Shown in pieces: positions 1 to 7,056 of a stretch of DNA of 16,603 nt; within the stretch, counting starts at the first letter, position 1; each line of letters begins with the position of its first letter. Under the pieces are notes generated by a model, which saw only the letters and a program-made list of their open reading frames with translations, did not search any database and was not told the origin of the DNA. This DNA is from Microcaldota archaeon (GTDB lineage Archaea > Micrarchaeota > Micrarchaeia > Micrarchaeales > CABMGC01), in the NCBI GenBank assembly GCA_021846005.1, contig JAJZIZ010000013.1, positions 1-16,603 on the forward strand, read 5' to 3'. Position numbers and translations under genes: made by a program.

Positions 1-1137
1 CACTAACCCCTCGGGATTGGTTATTTTCGCAACATAGGTTACGAAAGCCAGCGAGAGCAGTCCGTAGCCCACGTCGCTTACCATCATGCCGTAAAATATC
101 GGAAAAGATATTATGAATATCCATGTGGGGTCTATCTCGTCGCTTCTTGGCGTCGAGTAAAAGTTCATCAGAAAATCGAAAGGCTTGAGTATCTTGGGCC
201 TGTTTAGGTATGTCGGTGCAAGTTCCTTCTTCTCGTTTATTTTTTCTACCACCTCCCTGCCTGAACAGGCGTGATTCAAGATTTTTTTAAGCTCCTCTTC
301 CTTTTTGACAGGCACCCAGCCTTCTATGACTACTGTCTTCTCTGTTCTTTTAAACATCGCCAATGCTCCCATTCTCGAGTTCTCTATTTCAAGCATTTCT
401 TTGGTATTGGCAAGCTTTGAGTACTCTTCACTGCTTATTTTTTTCAGCTCTTCTGCAATTTCCGCAAGGATTTTCGTGTTCCTCGCTCGGGCTTCCTCTA
501 TTCTCTTCATTATCTCTGCCGGTGTGCCTTCTATGTATGTGGCGTGCAGGTCAAGTTCCTCTGCCTTCACATTCCTTACGGCTTCCTCGATACTTTTGCC
601 TTTTTCATATGCTATAAAGACGAGCTTCTCCTTCTTTCCGAGAGCCTCTGTCACAAATTCGTGTTCTATCTTCATCTTCTTTATGTTCGACTCTATCAGC
701 GAAATCTGCCTCGAATCTCCCACGAAAGCTTTGAATCCCAGAACATTTCCCTGGAGTTTTGAGAAGTCTATTCGCATGCCTTTGAAAAGTTCAGCTACCC
801 TGAACGCGTAGTCTGATATTACGCTGTCATCTTCTATCTGCTTCTTTTTTTCCAGCAGTCTGTAGATCTGCTCTGTTGTTTTTCTGCTGTTCCTTGCCCT
901 TTGCAATATTGTATTCAGATCCGGATGGCTCTCCTTTGACACTTTCTGCTTTCCTAGGGCATTCATTGCGCCTTCTATACTCATTATGCTGTCTGATATC
1001 TCTGAAAATTCCTGTCCTGCTGTCTCCTCCTCCAACGGCAGGCTGCTTTTCCTGAGGTCAAGCATGCCTAGTCTGTGCAGCGCTGCTACAGCATTTTTTT
1101 TATCGGAATCAAGGCATATTATTCTTACTTTCTGCAT
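1..1137 (-). CDS. atpI: A-type ATP synthase subunit I (stator/proton channel), partial
   Basis: Membrane stator subunit I (a-subunit equivalent) of the archaeal A1Ao ATP synthase, which forms the proton half-channels beside the c-ring and contacts the peripheral stalks. Only the N-terminal 379 codons are present; the gene runs off the left edge. I translated it from ATG at 1137 (MQKVRIICLD...). The cytoplasmic half is rich in charged helices (roughly residues 40-110 and 205-260, coiled-coil-like). An EGWVP motif sits at 272-276, as is typical where the cytoplasmic lobe closes. The first membrane segment starts near residue 339 with a family-typical stretch (DPTW...FPIFYGMMVSDVGYG, about 336-359). 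The catalytic membrane arginine would lie beyond the window. It follows atpH after 18 bp, the usual H-I order of archaeal operons, so more atp genes are expected to the left. Family assignment is confident. Confidence 0.93.
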   Translation of the reverse strand, partial: MQKVRIICLDSDKKNAVAALHRLGMLDLRKSSLPLEEETAGQEFSEISDSIMSIEGAMNALGKQKVSKESHPDLNTILQRARNSRKTTEQIYRLLEKKKQIEDDSVISDYAFRVAELFKGMRIDFSKLQGNVLGFKAFVGDSRQISLIESNIKKMKIEHEFVTEALGKKEKLVFIAYEKGKSIEEAVRNVKAEELDLHATYIEGTPAEIMKRIEEARARNTKILAEIAEELKKISSEEYSKLANTKEMLEIENSRMGALAMFKRTEKTVVIEGWVPVKKEEELKKILNHACSGREVVEKINEKKELAPTYLNRPKILKPFDFLMNFYSTPRSDEIDPTWIFIISFPIFYGMMVSDVGYGLLSLAFVTYVAKITNPEGLV

Positions 1138-1155
1138 TGGTTCTGATCTAAGCAA

Positions 1156-1482
1156 CTATTCACCGATTAGCCTTTTCACTGCTTCTTCCGCGGCTTTTTC
1201 AGCGTCCCCCTCGCTTATTTTCAACCATTCGATACCTTCAGCTTTCTTGTGTGCCTCAAGCAGCCTGTGCTTTGCATCCTTCTCTGTTCTTTCCCTGGCG
1301 CTTTTTACACCGCCCTCTTTTATTGCAAGGGCGTTCTTTTCCGACTTTTCTACTATCTCCCTGGCTTCATTTTCAGCCTTCAGTATTTTGGACGCTTTAA
1401 ACGCGTTGGCTCTCTCTATGCTGTTCGACGCCTCCGCTTCGGCCGCCTGGACTTCTTCTATGATCTCTATTTTACTCATCAT
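1156..1482 (-). CDS. atpH: A-type ATP synthase subunit H (peripheral stalk)
   Basis: Small helical protein of about 108 residues, almost entirely Ala/Glu/Lys/Arg-rich from residue 10 to the end, as expected for subunit H, which pairs with subunit E in a right-handed coiled coil forming the peripheral stalks that hold the A1 head against subunit I. The assignment rests on size, composition and position directly before atpI, with an 18-bp gap. Two adjacent ATGs are possible starts (1482 and 1479); an in-frame TTG at 1488 adds only two residues and is less likely. I see no Shine-Dalgarno sequence, and a weak TATA-like element (CTTTATG on the minus strand, 1509-1515) is about 30 bp upstream, which fits a leaderless transcript. 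The primary sequence of H subunits is poorly conserved, so context carries much of the call. Confidence 0.82.
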   Translation of the reverse strand: MMSKIEIIEEVQAAEAEASNSIERANAFKASKILKAENEAREIVEKSEKNALAIKEGGVKSARERTEKDAKHRLLEAHKKAEGIEWLKISEGDAEKAAEEAVKRLIGE

Positions 1483-1508
1483 TAACAACTAGCTATCGGA
1501 TGAACCCA

Positions 1509-1515
1509 CATAAAG
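1509..1515 (-). promoter_or_regulatory. Possible TATA box for atpH-atpI
   Basis: CTTTATG on the minus strand is centred about 30 bp before the atpH start at 1482. It is a weak match, and AT-rich sequence nearby (for example around 1541-1553) offers alternatives. The 1483-1663 spacer separates the divergent atp and scp operons and holds no other gene I can support. Confidence 0.35.
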
Positions 1516-1632
1516 AGAAATGTAAATCTATACAACACTCAAGTTTAAATATCATTAAGGTAAATTTCCACGAACAAAGTCACATATCTGGCGCATTTCC
1601 ATATGTGCCTCTTTTCCTTCCGCATTCAAAAA

Positions 1633-1646
1633 GATATTTATTTATG
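1633..1646 (+). promoter_or_regulatory. TATA box for scpA-scpB
   Basis: An AT-only run (GATATTTATTTATG) is centred about 27 bp before the scpA ATG at 1664. This spacing places transcription start at or next to the ATG, so the mRNA is probably leaderless. No Shine-Dalgarno sequence is seen before the ATG, which agrees. Confidence 0.6.
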
Positions 1647-1663
1647 GAGTTCATAGTAGATTC

Positions 1664-2365
1664 ATGGCGACATTCCAGGTTGAGGAGATACTTCCAAGCG
1701 GGCAGCAAAAGCTTGATCTTGTCAGCTTTGTCAATTATGATACCTGGAAGGAATTGCTTATAGAACTCGTTGAAAAGCAGCAGCTGGATCCGTGGAACAT
1801 AGACATAACTGAACTTGTCGACAGCTACATAAGCGCAGTCAAGGCTCTCAAGGTCATGGACCTTAGATTGCCTGCAAACATAATACTTGCAGCTTCGATA
1901 CTCCTCAGGATGAAGAGCAGTATGCTTTCTTTCTTCAATGAGGGGGAACCTATCGAAGAATCAGTTGAAATAGGAAGGATGACTCCTTTAGTCGAGGAAC
2001 TCGTGCCAAGGGTGCGTCCTCCCGTGAAGAGGAGATTGACCCTTGACGAGCTGATACAGGCGCTTGATGAAGCCATGAAGATAACCGAGCAGAAGAATAA
2101 CAGGTCCAAACAGGCGCCCATAGAGATGCCTGTCTTTTTCAAGGACGCTAACATTGAGGAGGAGATGGAGCTTGTTTATGGGCACATATGCCGGCATGCT
2201 GACAAGGAGAAGATGACTACTCTCTCTTATCTGCTTGCGTCAGTAGAGATGGACGACTTTTTGCTCGGGCTATTCATACCTCTGCTTTTTCTTGCAAGCA
2301 AGGGCCGCGTATCACTGGTGCAGGAAGGCTTCTTCAAGGAAGTTGTAATAAAGCTAAGGGAATAA
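1664..2365 (+). CDS. scpA: Segregation and condensation protein A (kleisin)
   Basis: Kleisin subunit of the SMC-ScpAB condensin that compacts and segregates the chromosome. Of 233 residues, the N-terminal part (about 25-56) has the family pattern: a WKELL helix, a LVEKQQLDPWNIDI segment, then a helix that in the family binds the SMC neck. About 78-92 carries the AASILLRMKS helix that is a ScpA hallmark. The middle (95-160) is charged and variable, as expected for the ScpB-binding linker. The C-terminal 60-70 residues (ending RVSLVQEGFFKEVVIKLRE) look like the winged-helix domain that caps the SMC head. Length matches ScpA (about 220-260). It starts at ATG 1664, behind a well-placed TATA box, and is followed after 49 bp by scpB on the same strand. 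Confidence 0.93.
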   Translation: MATFQVEEILPSGQQKLDLVSFVNYDTWKELLIELVEKQQLDPWNIDITELVDSYISAVKALKVMDLRLPANIILAASILLRMKSSMLSFFNEGEPIEESVEIGRMTPLVEELVPRVRPPVKRRLTLDELIQALDEAMKITEQKNNRSKQAPIEMPVFFKDANIEEEMELVYGHICRHADKEKMTTLSYLLASVEMDDFLLGLFIPLLFLASKGRVSLVQEGFFKEVVIKLRE

Positions 2366-2404
2366 ACTAACAGAGGGACAAGTCAAAAAGCCTAAGAAAC
2401 AAAA

Positions 2405-2409
2405 AGGTG
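2405..2409 (+). promoter_or_regulatory. Shine-Dalgarno sequence deciding the scpB start
   Basis: AGGTG is complementary to the CACCT core at the archaeal 16S rRNA 3' end and ends 5 nt before ATG 2415. It overlaps the in-frame GTG at 2409, so the ATG rather than the GTG is the likely start. It also shows that internal genes here use an SD, unlike the leaderless first genes. Confidence 0.6.
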
Positions 2410-2414
2410 TGGTA

Positions 2415-2876
2415 ATGGATAATTTTTCCGAATACAGCAAGCTTGTAGAGGCCGCGCTTTTCATGTCGCCGCGTGCCATGAGCGTATCTGAGATAGCCAG
2501 CACTGTGGGCATGGCCTCTCTGGGCCCTCTGCAAGAGATACTCAATAAGCTTGTCGATAAATACAAGGCGGAAGATACTGCACTTGAAATACTTAAAATA
2601 AGCGACAAATACATGTTCAGCCTCAAGGAGCCTTATGCATCCAAGGTTGGCAAGCTTGCGACAGGCCCGGATCTCAGCCGGGGTTCCCTCCGCATACTTG
2701 CCTATATAAACAAGAACAACGGCATTCTCCAGAGCAGAATAGTCAAGCTATTCGGCGCATCAACATATGAATATATGAAAGAACTTGAAGAGAAGGATTT
2801 CGTCAAGACTGTAAAGCAGGGAAGGAGCAGGAAGGTAGAGACTACCGTTAAATTCAAAGAATATTTTAATGTTTAG
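2415..2876 (+). CDS. scpB: Segregation and condensation protein B
   Basis: ScpB, the winged-helix partner that dimerises and grips the central linker of the ScpA kleisin in the SMC condensin complex. The 153-residue product has two helix-turn-helix-like units: residues about 5-75 (KLVEAALFMSPRAMSVSEIASTVG, then LQEILNKLVDKY and a beta wing with DKYMFSLKEPYASKV) and about 80-150 (LSRGSLRILAYINKNNGILQSRIVKLFG, then YEYMKELEEKDFVKTVKQGRSRKVETTVKF). This double winged-helix layout is the ScpB signature; it is at the short end of the family because the acidic C-terminal tail is absent. The start is ATG 2415 because AGGTG lies 5 nt upstream. It lies 49 bp after scpA, consistent with one operon. Confidence 0.9.
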   Translation: MDNFSEYSKLVEAALFMSPRAMSVSEIASTVGMASLGPLQEILNKLVDKYKAEDTALEILKISDKYMFSLKEPYASKVGKLATGPDLSRGSLRILAYINKNNGILQSRIVKLFGASTYEYMKELEEKDFVKTVKQGRSRKVETTVKFKEYFNV

Positions 2877-2958
2877 TGCCTATTTATTTCTCTTGTAAGA
2901 ACAGAAGAAAAGAATGGCACGCGTGAAACATTTCAATGCATTACTTAAAAATTAAGGT

Positions 2959-3030
2959 GGGCTCGTAGTCGAATGGTAAGACGCCTCCTTCACACGGAGG
3001 AGACCAGGAGTCCGATTCTCCTCGGGCCCA
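2959..3030 (+). tRNA. tRNA-Val, anticodon CAC
   Basis: A 72-nt cloverleaf can be folded by eye. The acceptor stem is GGGCTCG (2959-2965) with CGGGCCC (3023-3029), including one U-G pair. The D arm is 2968-2982 with G18-G19 present in the loop AATGGTA. The anticodon stem is CCTCC/GGAGG (2984-2988 and 2996-3000) with loop TTCACAC, so the anticodon is CAC (2991-2993), reading GUG. The T stem is AGGAG/CTCCT with loop TCCGATT, and the discriminator is A (3030). CCA is not encoded and I see no intron. Two oddities are C at position 55 instead of the near-universal U, and an A15-C48 combination where a Levitt pair (A-U or G-C) is expected. The D stem also has a 13-22 G-A mismatch, which is common. 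Confidence 0.95.
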
Positions 3031-3230
3031 AATTAAAAATCATTGTGACAGGGAAGCATTCATGCAATAAAACCGCTTGAAATCACAACAAATATCTTCT
3101 ACTTTGCAATCTGCCTGATATCCGAAATCAAAACCATTCAAATCACATCTTTAAAGTCTGCAGACCATCTCGATACTACCATATTCTTCACCTGTCAAGA
3201 ATATCCTGTCCCATATCTCGATCCTTTCCC

Positions 3231-3662
3231 TTACTCGAGGACTATCATGGTTGTCGTTCTCACTATTCCTTCCTTGGAATCTATGTAATTAAGTATTATG
3301 TCCTTGAGATGTCCGGTATCCCTCGCTATTATCTTGACCATTATATCTCCATCTCCTGTTATGATGTAGCCTTCCCTGACATACATTATTTCCTTCAGTT
3401 CTTTCAGTATGATTTCCTGAGTCCTGTTCCTTTCCTTAAGAATAACTTTGTCTACACCTATCATTATGAACGCAGTTATTGAGAACCCTGCGCTCTTCCA
3501 GTCTATCTCTCCTTTGTAGTATTTTATTATCTTTTCTTTCTCAAGTTTTTTCATTCTGAAATGTACTGTAGACAGGGGCACATTCATCTTTTTTGAAATG
3601 GCAGTATATTTTATTATGCCGGAATCGACATTTGCTATAATTTCCTCATCAAGGCTATCCAT
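3231..3662 (-). CDS. Lrp/AsnC-family transcriptional regulator
   Basis: A 143-residue protein with the standard feast/famine regulator layout. Residues about 1-50 form a winged helix-turn-helix (MDSLDEEIIANVDSG... YTAISKKMNVPLSTVHFRMKKLEKEKII), followed by a hinge strand (YYKGEIDWKSAG). The RAM domain, about 65-143, normally mediates dimer/octamer assembly and binds an amino acid effector; it includes the strand pair around YVREGYIITGDGDIMVKIIARD. Length is slightly below the usual 150. The start is ATG 3662 (MDSLDEEI). A TATA box (minus strand, 3683-3692) is centred 26 bp upstream, so the transcript is probably leaderless. A perfect 7-bp-arm inverted repeat just upstream of that TATA box (3715-3733) is a candidate autoregulatory or activating site. 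The effector and targets cannot be read from sequence. Confidence 0.92.
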   Translation of the reverse strand: MDSLDEEIIANVDSGIIKYTAISKKMNVPLSTVHFRMKKLEKEKIIKYYKGEIDWKSAGFSITAFIMIGVDKVILKERNRTQEIILKELKEIMYVREGYIITGDGDIMVKIIARDTGHLKDIILNYIDSKEGIVRTTTMIVLE

Positions 3663-3682
3663 GCTTAAACTCTTACAGTAAA

Positions 3683-3692
3683 CATATAAAAA
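3683..3692 (-). promoter_or_regulatory. TATA box of the Lrp-type regulator
   Basis: TTTTTATATG on the minus strand is centred about 26 bp before the ATG at 3662. This is the classic archaeal spacing for a leaderless transcript. Confidence 0.6.
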
Positions 3693-3714
3693 TCTTGGTG
3701 TGTTTTTCGCAATT

Positions 3715-3733
3715 TATTGTATTTTTTACAATA
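3715..3733. promoter_or_regulatory. Perfect inverted repeat, candidate operator
   Basis: TATTGTA-TTTTT-TACAATA: 7-bp arms and a 5-bp spacer, perfect on both sides. It begins 23 bp upstream of the regulator's TATA box (3683-3692) and 53 bp upstream of its start codon. Size, symmetry and AT-rich centre resemble Lrp-family binding sites, but the link to this regulator is an inference. A weaker inverted repeat (ATTCA-6-TGAAT, 3737-3752) follows one helical turn later. Confidence 0.45.
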
Positions 3734-3752
3734 CGCATTCAAATATGTGAAT

Positions 3753-3794
3753 ATTATGTAAAAAAAGCAGAAATGTGGTAATAATTATGTAAAA
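3753..3794. repeat. Direct repeat ATTATGTAAAA, two copies 31 bp apart
   Basis: Identical 11-bp copies lie at 3753-3763 and 3784-3794, spaced by about three helical turns. They fall in the spacer between the membrane-protein gene and the regulator gene and could be further protein-binding sites. The region is AT-rich, so chance is possible. Confidence 0.35.
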
Positions 3795-3799
3795 TACGC

Positions 3800-4315
3800 T
3801 TATCCAATCTGATCTATTTCACGTATGCTGCTGCCACTGGCATTGGACATCCTACTAATCGCAGATTCAACGATCTCTCCTTCTCGTCTTGTGAGTCCCC
3901 TAAGTCCTTTTGGCATCTCCATGCCGAGCATTTCTTTTGCATACGCGTTAATGTCAATTTTAAGTTTTGTCGCCAGCTCGCCAATACGCTTGCATTGTTC
4001 AGGCGTTGTTAAAGTCGAAGTTTCTATCTGTTTCTGTATTATAATTTTGTCTTTGAGTGAAATATTATTCATAGGATTCAGGTCTCTGGTAATTCTGCGC
4101 AATAACAAGACCGTGGCTGGTATTACTACAGCGGCACAAAGCAAATCCATCTGTACTGGATCCGTAGTGACAAGGCTTGTCATGTAATCAGAAGCGTTTC
4201 TGAGAACGGATCCGAAGACGTTTCCATGTCCAGATGCGAATGCAGATGTTGCCGTATGCACTGTGTCTGTTTGTAGTACATGTCCAATTGAAGTGGGTTT
4301 CCACTTAAGCGACAT
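3800..4315 (-). CDS. Unknown single-pass membrane protein
   Basis: I do not recognise this 171-residue protein. It has a polar, Ser/Thr/Asn/His-rich N-terminal part of about 52 residues, one clear hydrophobic segment (about 54-73, MDLLCAAVVIPATVLLL), then RR and a charged, helix-forming tail of about 95 residues (e.g. TPEQCKRIGELATKLKIDINAYAKEMLG at 104-131). The positive-inside rule (RRITR right after the membrane segment) suggests the N-terminus is outside and the tail cytoplasmic; no signal-peptide cleavage site is visible. It lies upstream of the Lrp-type regulator on the same strand, but a 137-bp spacer with its own promoter and palindromes separates them. It starts at ATG 4315, with an AT-rich symmetric element (ATTTAAAT, 4354-4361) about 40 bp upstream as the likely TATA box. 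Codon use is like that of its neighbours. Confidence 0.7.
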   Translation of the reverse strand: MSLKWKPTSIGHVLQTDTVHTATSAFASGHGNVFGSVLRNASDYMTSLVTTDPVQMDLLCAAVVIPATVLLLRRITRDLNPMNNISLKDKIIIQKQIETSTLTTPEQCKRIGELATKLKIDINAYAKEMLGMEMPKGLRGLTRREGEIVESAISRMSNASGSSIREIDQIG

Positions 4316-4353
4316 AGATGCATCTTAGATAATACAACATATACTACTAAGAT

Positions 4354-4361
4354 ATTTAAAT
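4354..4361. promoter_or_regulatory. Palindromic TATA-like element between divergent genes
   Basis: ATTTAAAT, inside GATATTTAAATC, lies about 40 bp before the minus-strand ATG at 4315, giving a predicted leader of about 15 nt. In the plus direction it is over 100 bp from the asparaginase-like gene, for which GATATAAAG near 4393-4402 is another candidate. Assignment is tentative. Confidence 0.4.
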
Positions 4362-4469
4362 CATTCTGAATCTTTTCCAAACCAAACGGATAAGGATATA
4401 AAGCTTAAGCGGGAAATATTACTTGGTTACTTTTGGAATTTTCCGATAACATTAAATTAAGGGATATCT

Positions 4470-5729
4470 ATGGACATAAACGTGTATGAACAAAGCAGCA
4501 AAATTGTTATAATAACGGCAGGCGGTACCATAGGCCAGAAAAAAAACCAGGACGGAGTCAAGGAACCATTTGAAGGGGTCATAGAAAAAGTAAGCCGAAA
4601 TGCCATAGCAAGAATAGAATCTGAAACTCCAATCTGTTTTTCAGGCAACCGCATATCCTTTGACATAAAGCCCCTGTTCCTTATTGACAGCGTAAACATA
4701 ACTCCCGAAAGGCGCAATAATTTAGCCGCTTCTATCTATGAAACAAGCCTTGTTCCGGGGATAGTCTCTATCATAGTGACAACTGGTACAGATACCTTGA
4801 AAGAAACAATTAATACAATGCCAATAATGCTGGAGACAAAGCTTCCTGTCATATTTGTGGTTTCCAATAAATCACCGGACGAAGGAATCGAAGCGCAAAC
4901 CAACATGGAAAAAGCATTGATTGCATCTGTAACCCTCTCTCAAAGCTGCATTGGCGGAATTTTTTTGGTAGCTACAAGCAATAAAATATACGAAGCAGCA
5001 AATGTAACTGAGATAAACGGGTCTTTTGGCGCTGTGAAACGGCCATCCGAAGTAAAGCATCTGGGTGTATTTGAAGATTATATACTGCGCCTGGACGAAA
5101 AGAAAAAAGACACATATACTGAGAACACTTCGAGAATAACAGGGTCATTGTTAAATCTTGGGCATGATGAAAACGTAATTCCGTTAACTATATCTGCCGG
5201 CACAAGTTTTTCTACCAACGAACGGCTCATCAAGGCAGCTGCAGAAATGGCATCGGCAATAGTGCTAGAGACGAATCACAGCCTTTCCGTGGGAGAGAAC
5301 CTTCATGGGGTATTAAAAGAAGCGGCCAGGAAAATACCTGTTTTTGTTACTTCTCCATTTCCTGTATTTGTAAATAATGTGGGCTCATATGTCACAAGCA
5401 GGAGCCTTTATGACATAGGCGTATATCCTGGAACCGGCCAGCCCCGCCTTGATCTCGCCATTGCCCGCGCCGCAGTCGCAAGCGGAGTTGATCCTAAGCT
5501 TTCGTTCATGGACGGCGTCCTAAGGGCATCAATGGGGGGTATCAATTTTCATCGCGAGGTCACAGCAAGGGATCTGGAAAATCTTGCAGGCATGAGATTC
5601 CACCATGCAATCTCGCAAGCATCTGCCATGAACCAGAGACTTAACGATACCCAGAACAGTCTAAGGGCCAGAGGCCTGCTAAGGCAGACTGTAACGTCTT
5701 CTTCTAACCTTGTAAAAGTGCGTAAATAG
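4470..5729 (+). CDS. L-asparaginase-fold protein with altered active site
   Basis: Member of the bacterial-type asparaginase / GatD fold. The N-terminal domain has the GGT loop (TAGGTIGQ, Thr20), a DSxNITP substrate motif (73-79), TGTDTLKET (105-113, Thr107-Asp108) and the NVTEING segment (179-185). The smaller C-terminal domain includes GENLHGVLKEAARKIPVFVTSPFP. Compared from memory with E. coli AnsB (T12, Y25, T89, D90, K162), Thr20, Thr107 and Asp108 are kept, but Tyr25 aligns with Phe34 and Lys162 with Glu181, and the His of the HGTDT motif is Thr105. The GatD-specific N-terminal domain is absent, so it is not a standard GatD. About 74 extra C-terminal residues (346-419) are charged and probably helical. 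It is convergent with gatB (22 bp gap). It may be a pseudoenzyme or act on another substrate. Confidence 0.85.
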   Translation: MDINVYEQSSKIVIITAGGTIGQKKNQDGVKEPFEGVIEKVSRNAIARIESETPICFSGNRISFDIKPLFLIDSVNITPERRNNLAASIYETSLVPGIVSIIVTTGTDTLKETINTMPIMLETKLPVIFVVSNKSPDEGIEAQTNMEKALIASVTLSQSCIGGIFLVATSNKIYEAANVTEINGSFGAVKRPSEVKHLGVFEDYILRLDEKKKDTYTENTSRITGSLLNLGHDENVIPLTISAGTSFSTNERLIKAAAEMASAIVLETNHSLSVGENLHGVLKEAARKIPVFVTSPFPVFVNNVGSYVTSRSLYDIGVYPGTGQPRLDLAIARAAVASGVDPKLSFMDGVLRASMGGINFHREVTARDLENLAGMRFHHAISQASAMNQRLNDTQNSLRARGLLRQTVTSSSNLVKVRK

Positions 5730-5751
5730 TAGCTTTTTAACTGAATGTCCA

Positions 5752-7056
5752 TTATCCTGCAATACTTTTCAGAACTGCGGCCGCGCCGGCAGCCACTTCC
5801 TTCGGATGCAGGTTATTCTTGCTTGATATCTCTCTGATAATTAGATTCACTGTCTTTTTGTTTCTTTTATATTCCTCAAGCACGCCGGGGTTCTCATCCA
5901 GAAACTTCCTGACCATTTTTTCTATCTCTTCCACTGAAACATCCGAATATTCTACTTTAACCTCCTTTCCCGCTATTATGTCTTCGGCAATTTCCCTGCT
6001 TATATCCTTGCCTTCGTCTATCAGTTTCACAAGTTTTTCAATTCTATCCGAATCCTCTTCTTTCATGGTGCTGTCGCTGTATTTCTCAAAACGCTGTATT
6101 CCATGTATTATGCTTCTGACTCTATATCTGTTGCGGAATCTGTAGATCATTGCAAGTGCGCTTCTATTGAGCATTGTTATCTCCCGTATGGTCTTCGGAT
6201 TAACCTCGCTATCTCCTGCAAGTTCTGCTGCTATTTTGTTTATGTATACTGGATCTGCATGTTTCATTTCGGATATATCAAAAGTGGAAAGGTCTGATTC
6301 GTATATGTATCCGTATTCCTCATCGGTTTCCTTCTCCCTCATCGATTCCGTAGCGCGGCTCTTTTCGTTATATCCTCTTGTTTCGCGTTCTATCTTCTCG
6401 TTGTTTTTGATCGCTTCAGTCTGCCTTTCTACTTCGAACCTTGTGGCTTCTATGAGGCTTTTTATTCCTGTAACATTTTTAATCTCGACACGTGTCTCCC
6501 CCACTGATATATTGAGGTCCGCTTTCATTTCCTTGTTTATGTCCACCCCAAGGTAATAGAGCATGCTTCTGAGGTTTGCTATGAATTCCCTGAGTTCTTC
6601 TTCGGTGCTTATGTCAGGCTCCGTCACTATCTCGACAAGAGGCGTTCCTGATCTATTGAAATCCAGAAGCGTAAGCATGCCTTTCCTTACTATCTGTGCC
6701 GGGTCCTCCTCTATCTGTACTCTGCGTATTCTCACCTTTTTGTTTTCAAGCTCAAGATATCCTTCTTTTCCTATTGACTCTTCCATCTGCGTTATCTGAT
6801 AGCATTTTGGCAGATCAGGGTAAAAATAGACCTTTCTTACAAAAGAAATTTTTCTGTTAATTTTGCAATAAAGGGCATTTGATATGCCAAGCGCAGACCT
6901 TACTGCCGCTTCATTCAACATGGGTTTGGATCCGGGGAAGCCCATGCATATGGGGCATATGTTGCTGTTCGGATTATCTGAATCTTCCATGCTGCATGAG
7001 CAGAAAAGCTTTGATTTTGTAGGAAGTGCCACGTGAACTTCAAGCCCTATCTTCAT
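5752..7056 (-). CDS. gatB: Asp-tRNA(Asn)/Glu-tRNA(Gln) amidotransferase subunit B
   Basis: GatB binds misacylated tRNA, phosphorylates the Asp or Glu carboxylate with ATP and accepts ammonia channelled from GatA. The N-terminal catalytic domain is clear: IGLEVH (3-8, with the Glu and His of the active site), a zinc site of the C-x-C and C-x2-C type (Cys19, Cys21, Cys34, Cys37), YFYPDLPK, EEDPAQ and DFNRSGTPLVEIVTEPDI. The C-terminal YqeY-like tRNA-binding tail is recognisable (EEIEKMVRKFLDENPGVLEEYKRNKK). At 434 residues it is shorter than bacterial GatB (about 475), and the helical middle (about 255-330) looks divergent; the usual DYRYFPEPDLP stretch is replaced by EYGYIYESDLS. It starts at ATG 7056, overlapping the gatA stop by 4 bp, so the two are translationally coupled. 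Confidence 0.95.
   Translation of the reverse strand: MKIGLEVHVALPTKSKLFCSCSMEDSDNPNSNICPICMGFPGSKPMLNEAAVRSALGISNALYCKINRKISFVRKVYFYPDLPKCYQITQMEESIGKEGYLELENKKVRIRRVQIEEDPAQIVRKGMLTLLDFNRSGTPLVEIVTEPDISTEEELREFIANLRSMLYYLGVDINKEMKADLNISVGETRVEIKNVTGIKSLIEATRFEVERQTEAIKNNEKIERETRGYNEKSRATESMREKETDEEYGYIYESDLSTFDISEMKHADPVYINKIAAELAGDSEVNPKTIREITMLNRSALAMIYRFRNRYRVRSIIHGIQRFEKYSDSTMKEEDSDRIEKLVKLIDEGKDISREIAEDIIAGKEVKVEYSDVSVEEIEKMVRKFLDENPGVLEEYKRNKKTVNLIIREISSKNNLHPKEVAAGAAAVLKSIAG

Noticed and set aside
305..1492. Long plus-strand ORFs rich in Ser/Phe/Leu over 305-811 and 986-1492
   Set aside because: They are reverse-strand shadows of atpI and atpH, whose protein sequences clearly match known families.
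2914..2955. 13-codon ORF (MARVKHFNALLKN) just before the tRNA
   Set aside because: Too short to judge; no ribosome site, and it ends in the tRNA promoter region.
4470..5729. GatD subunit of the archaeal GatDE amidotransferase
   Set aside because: The GatD-specific N-terminal domain before the GGT motif is absent, no gatE is nearby, and catalytic positions are changed.
5819..6799. Plus-strand Ser/Leu/Ile-rich ORFs inside gatB
   Set aside because: Antisense shadows of a well-conserved gatB reading frame.
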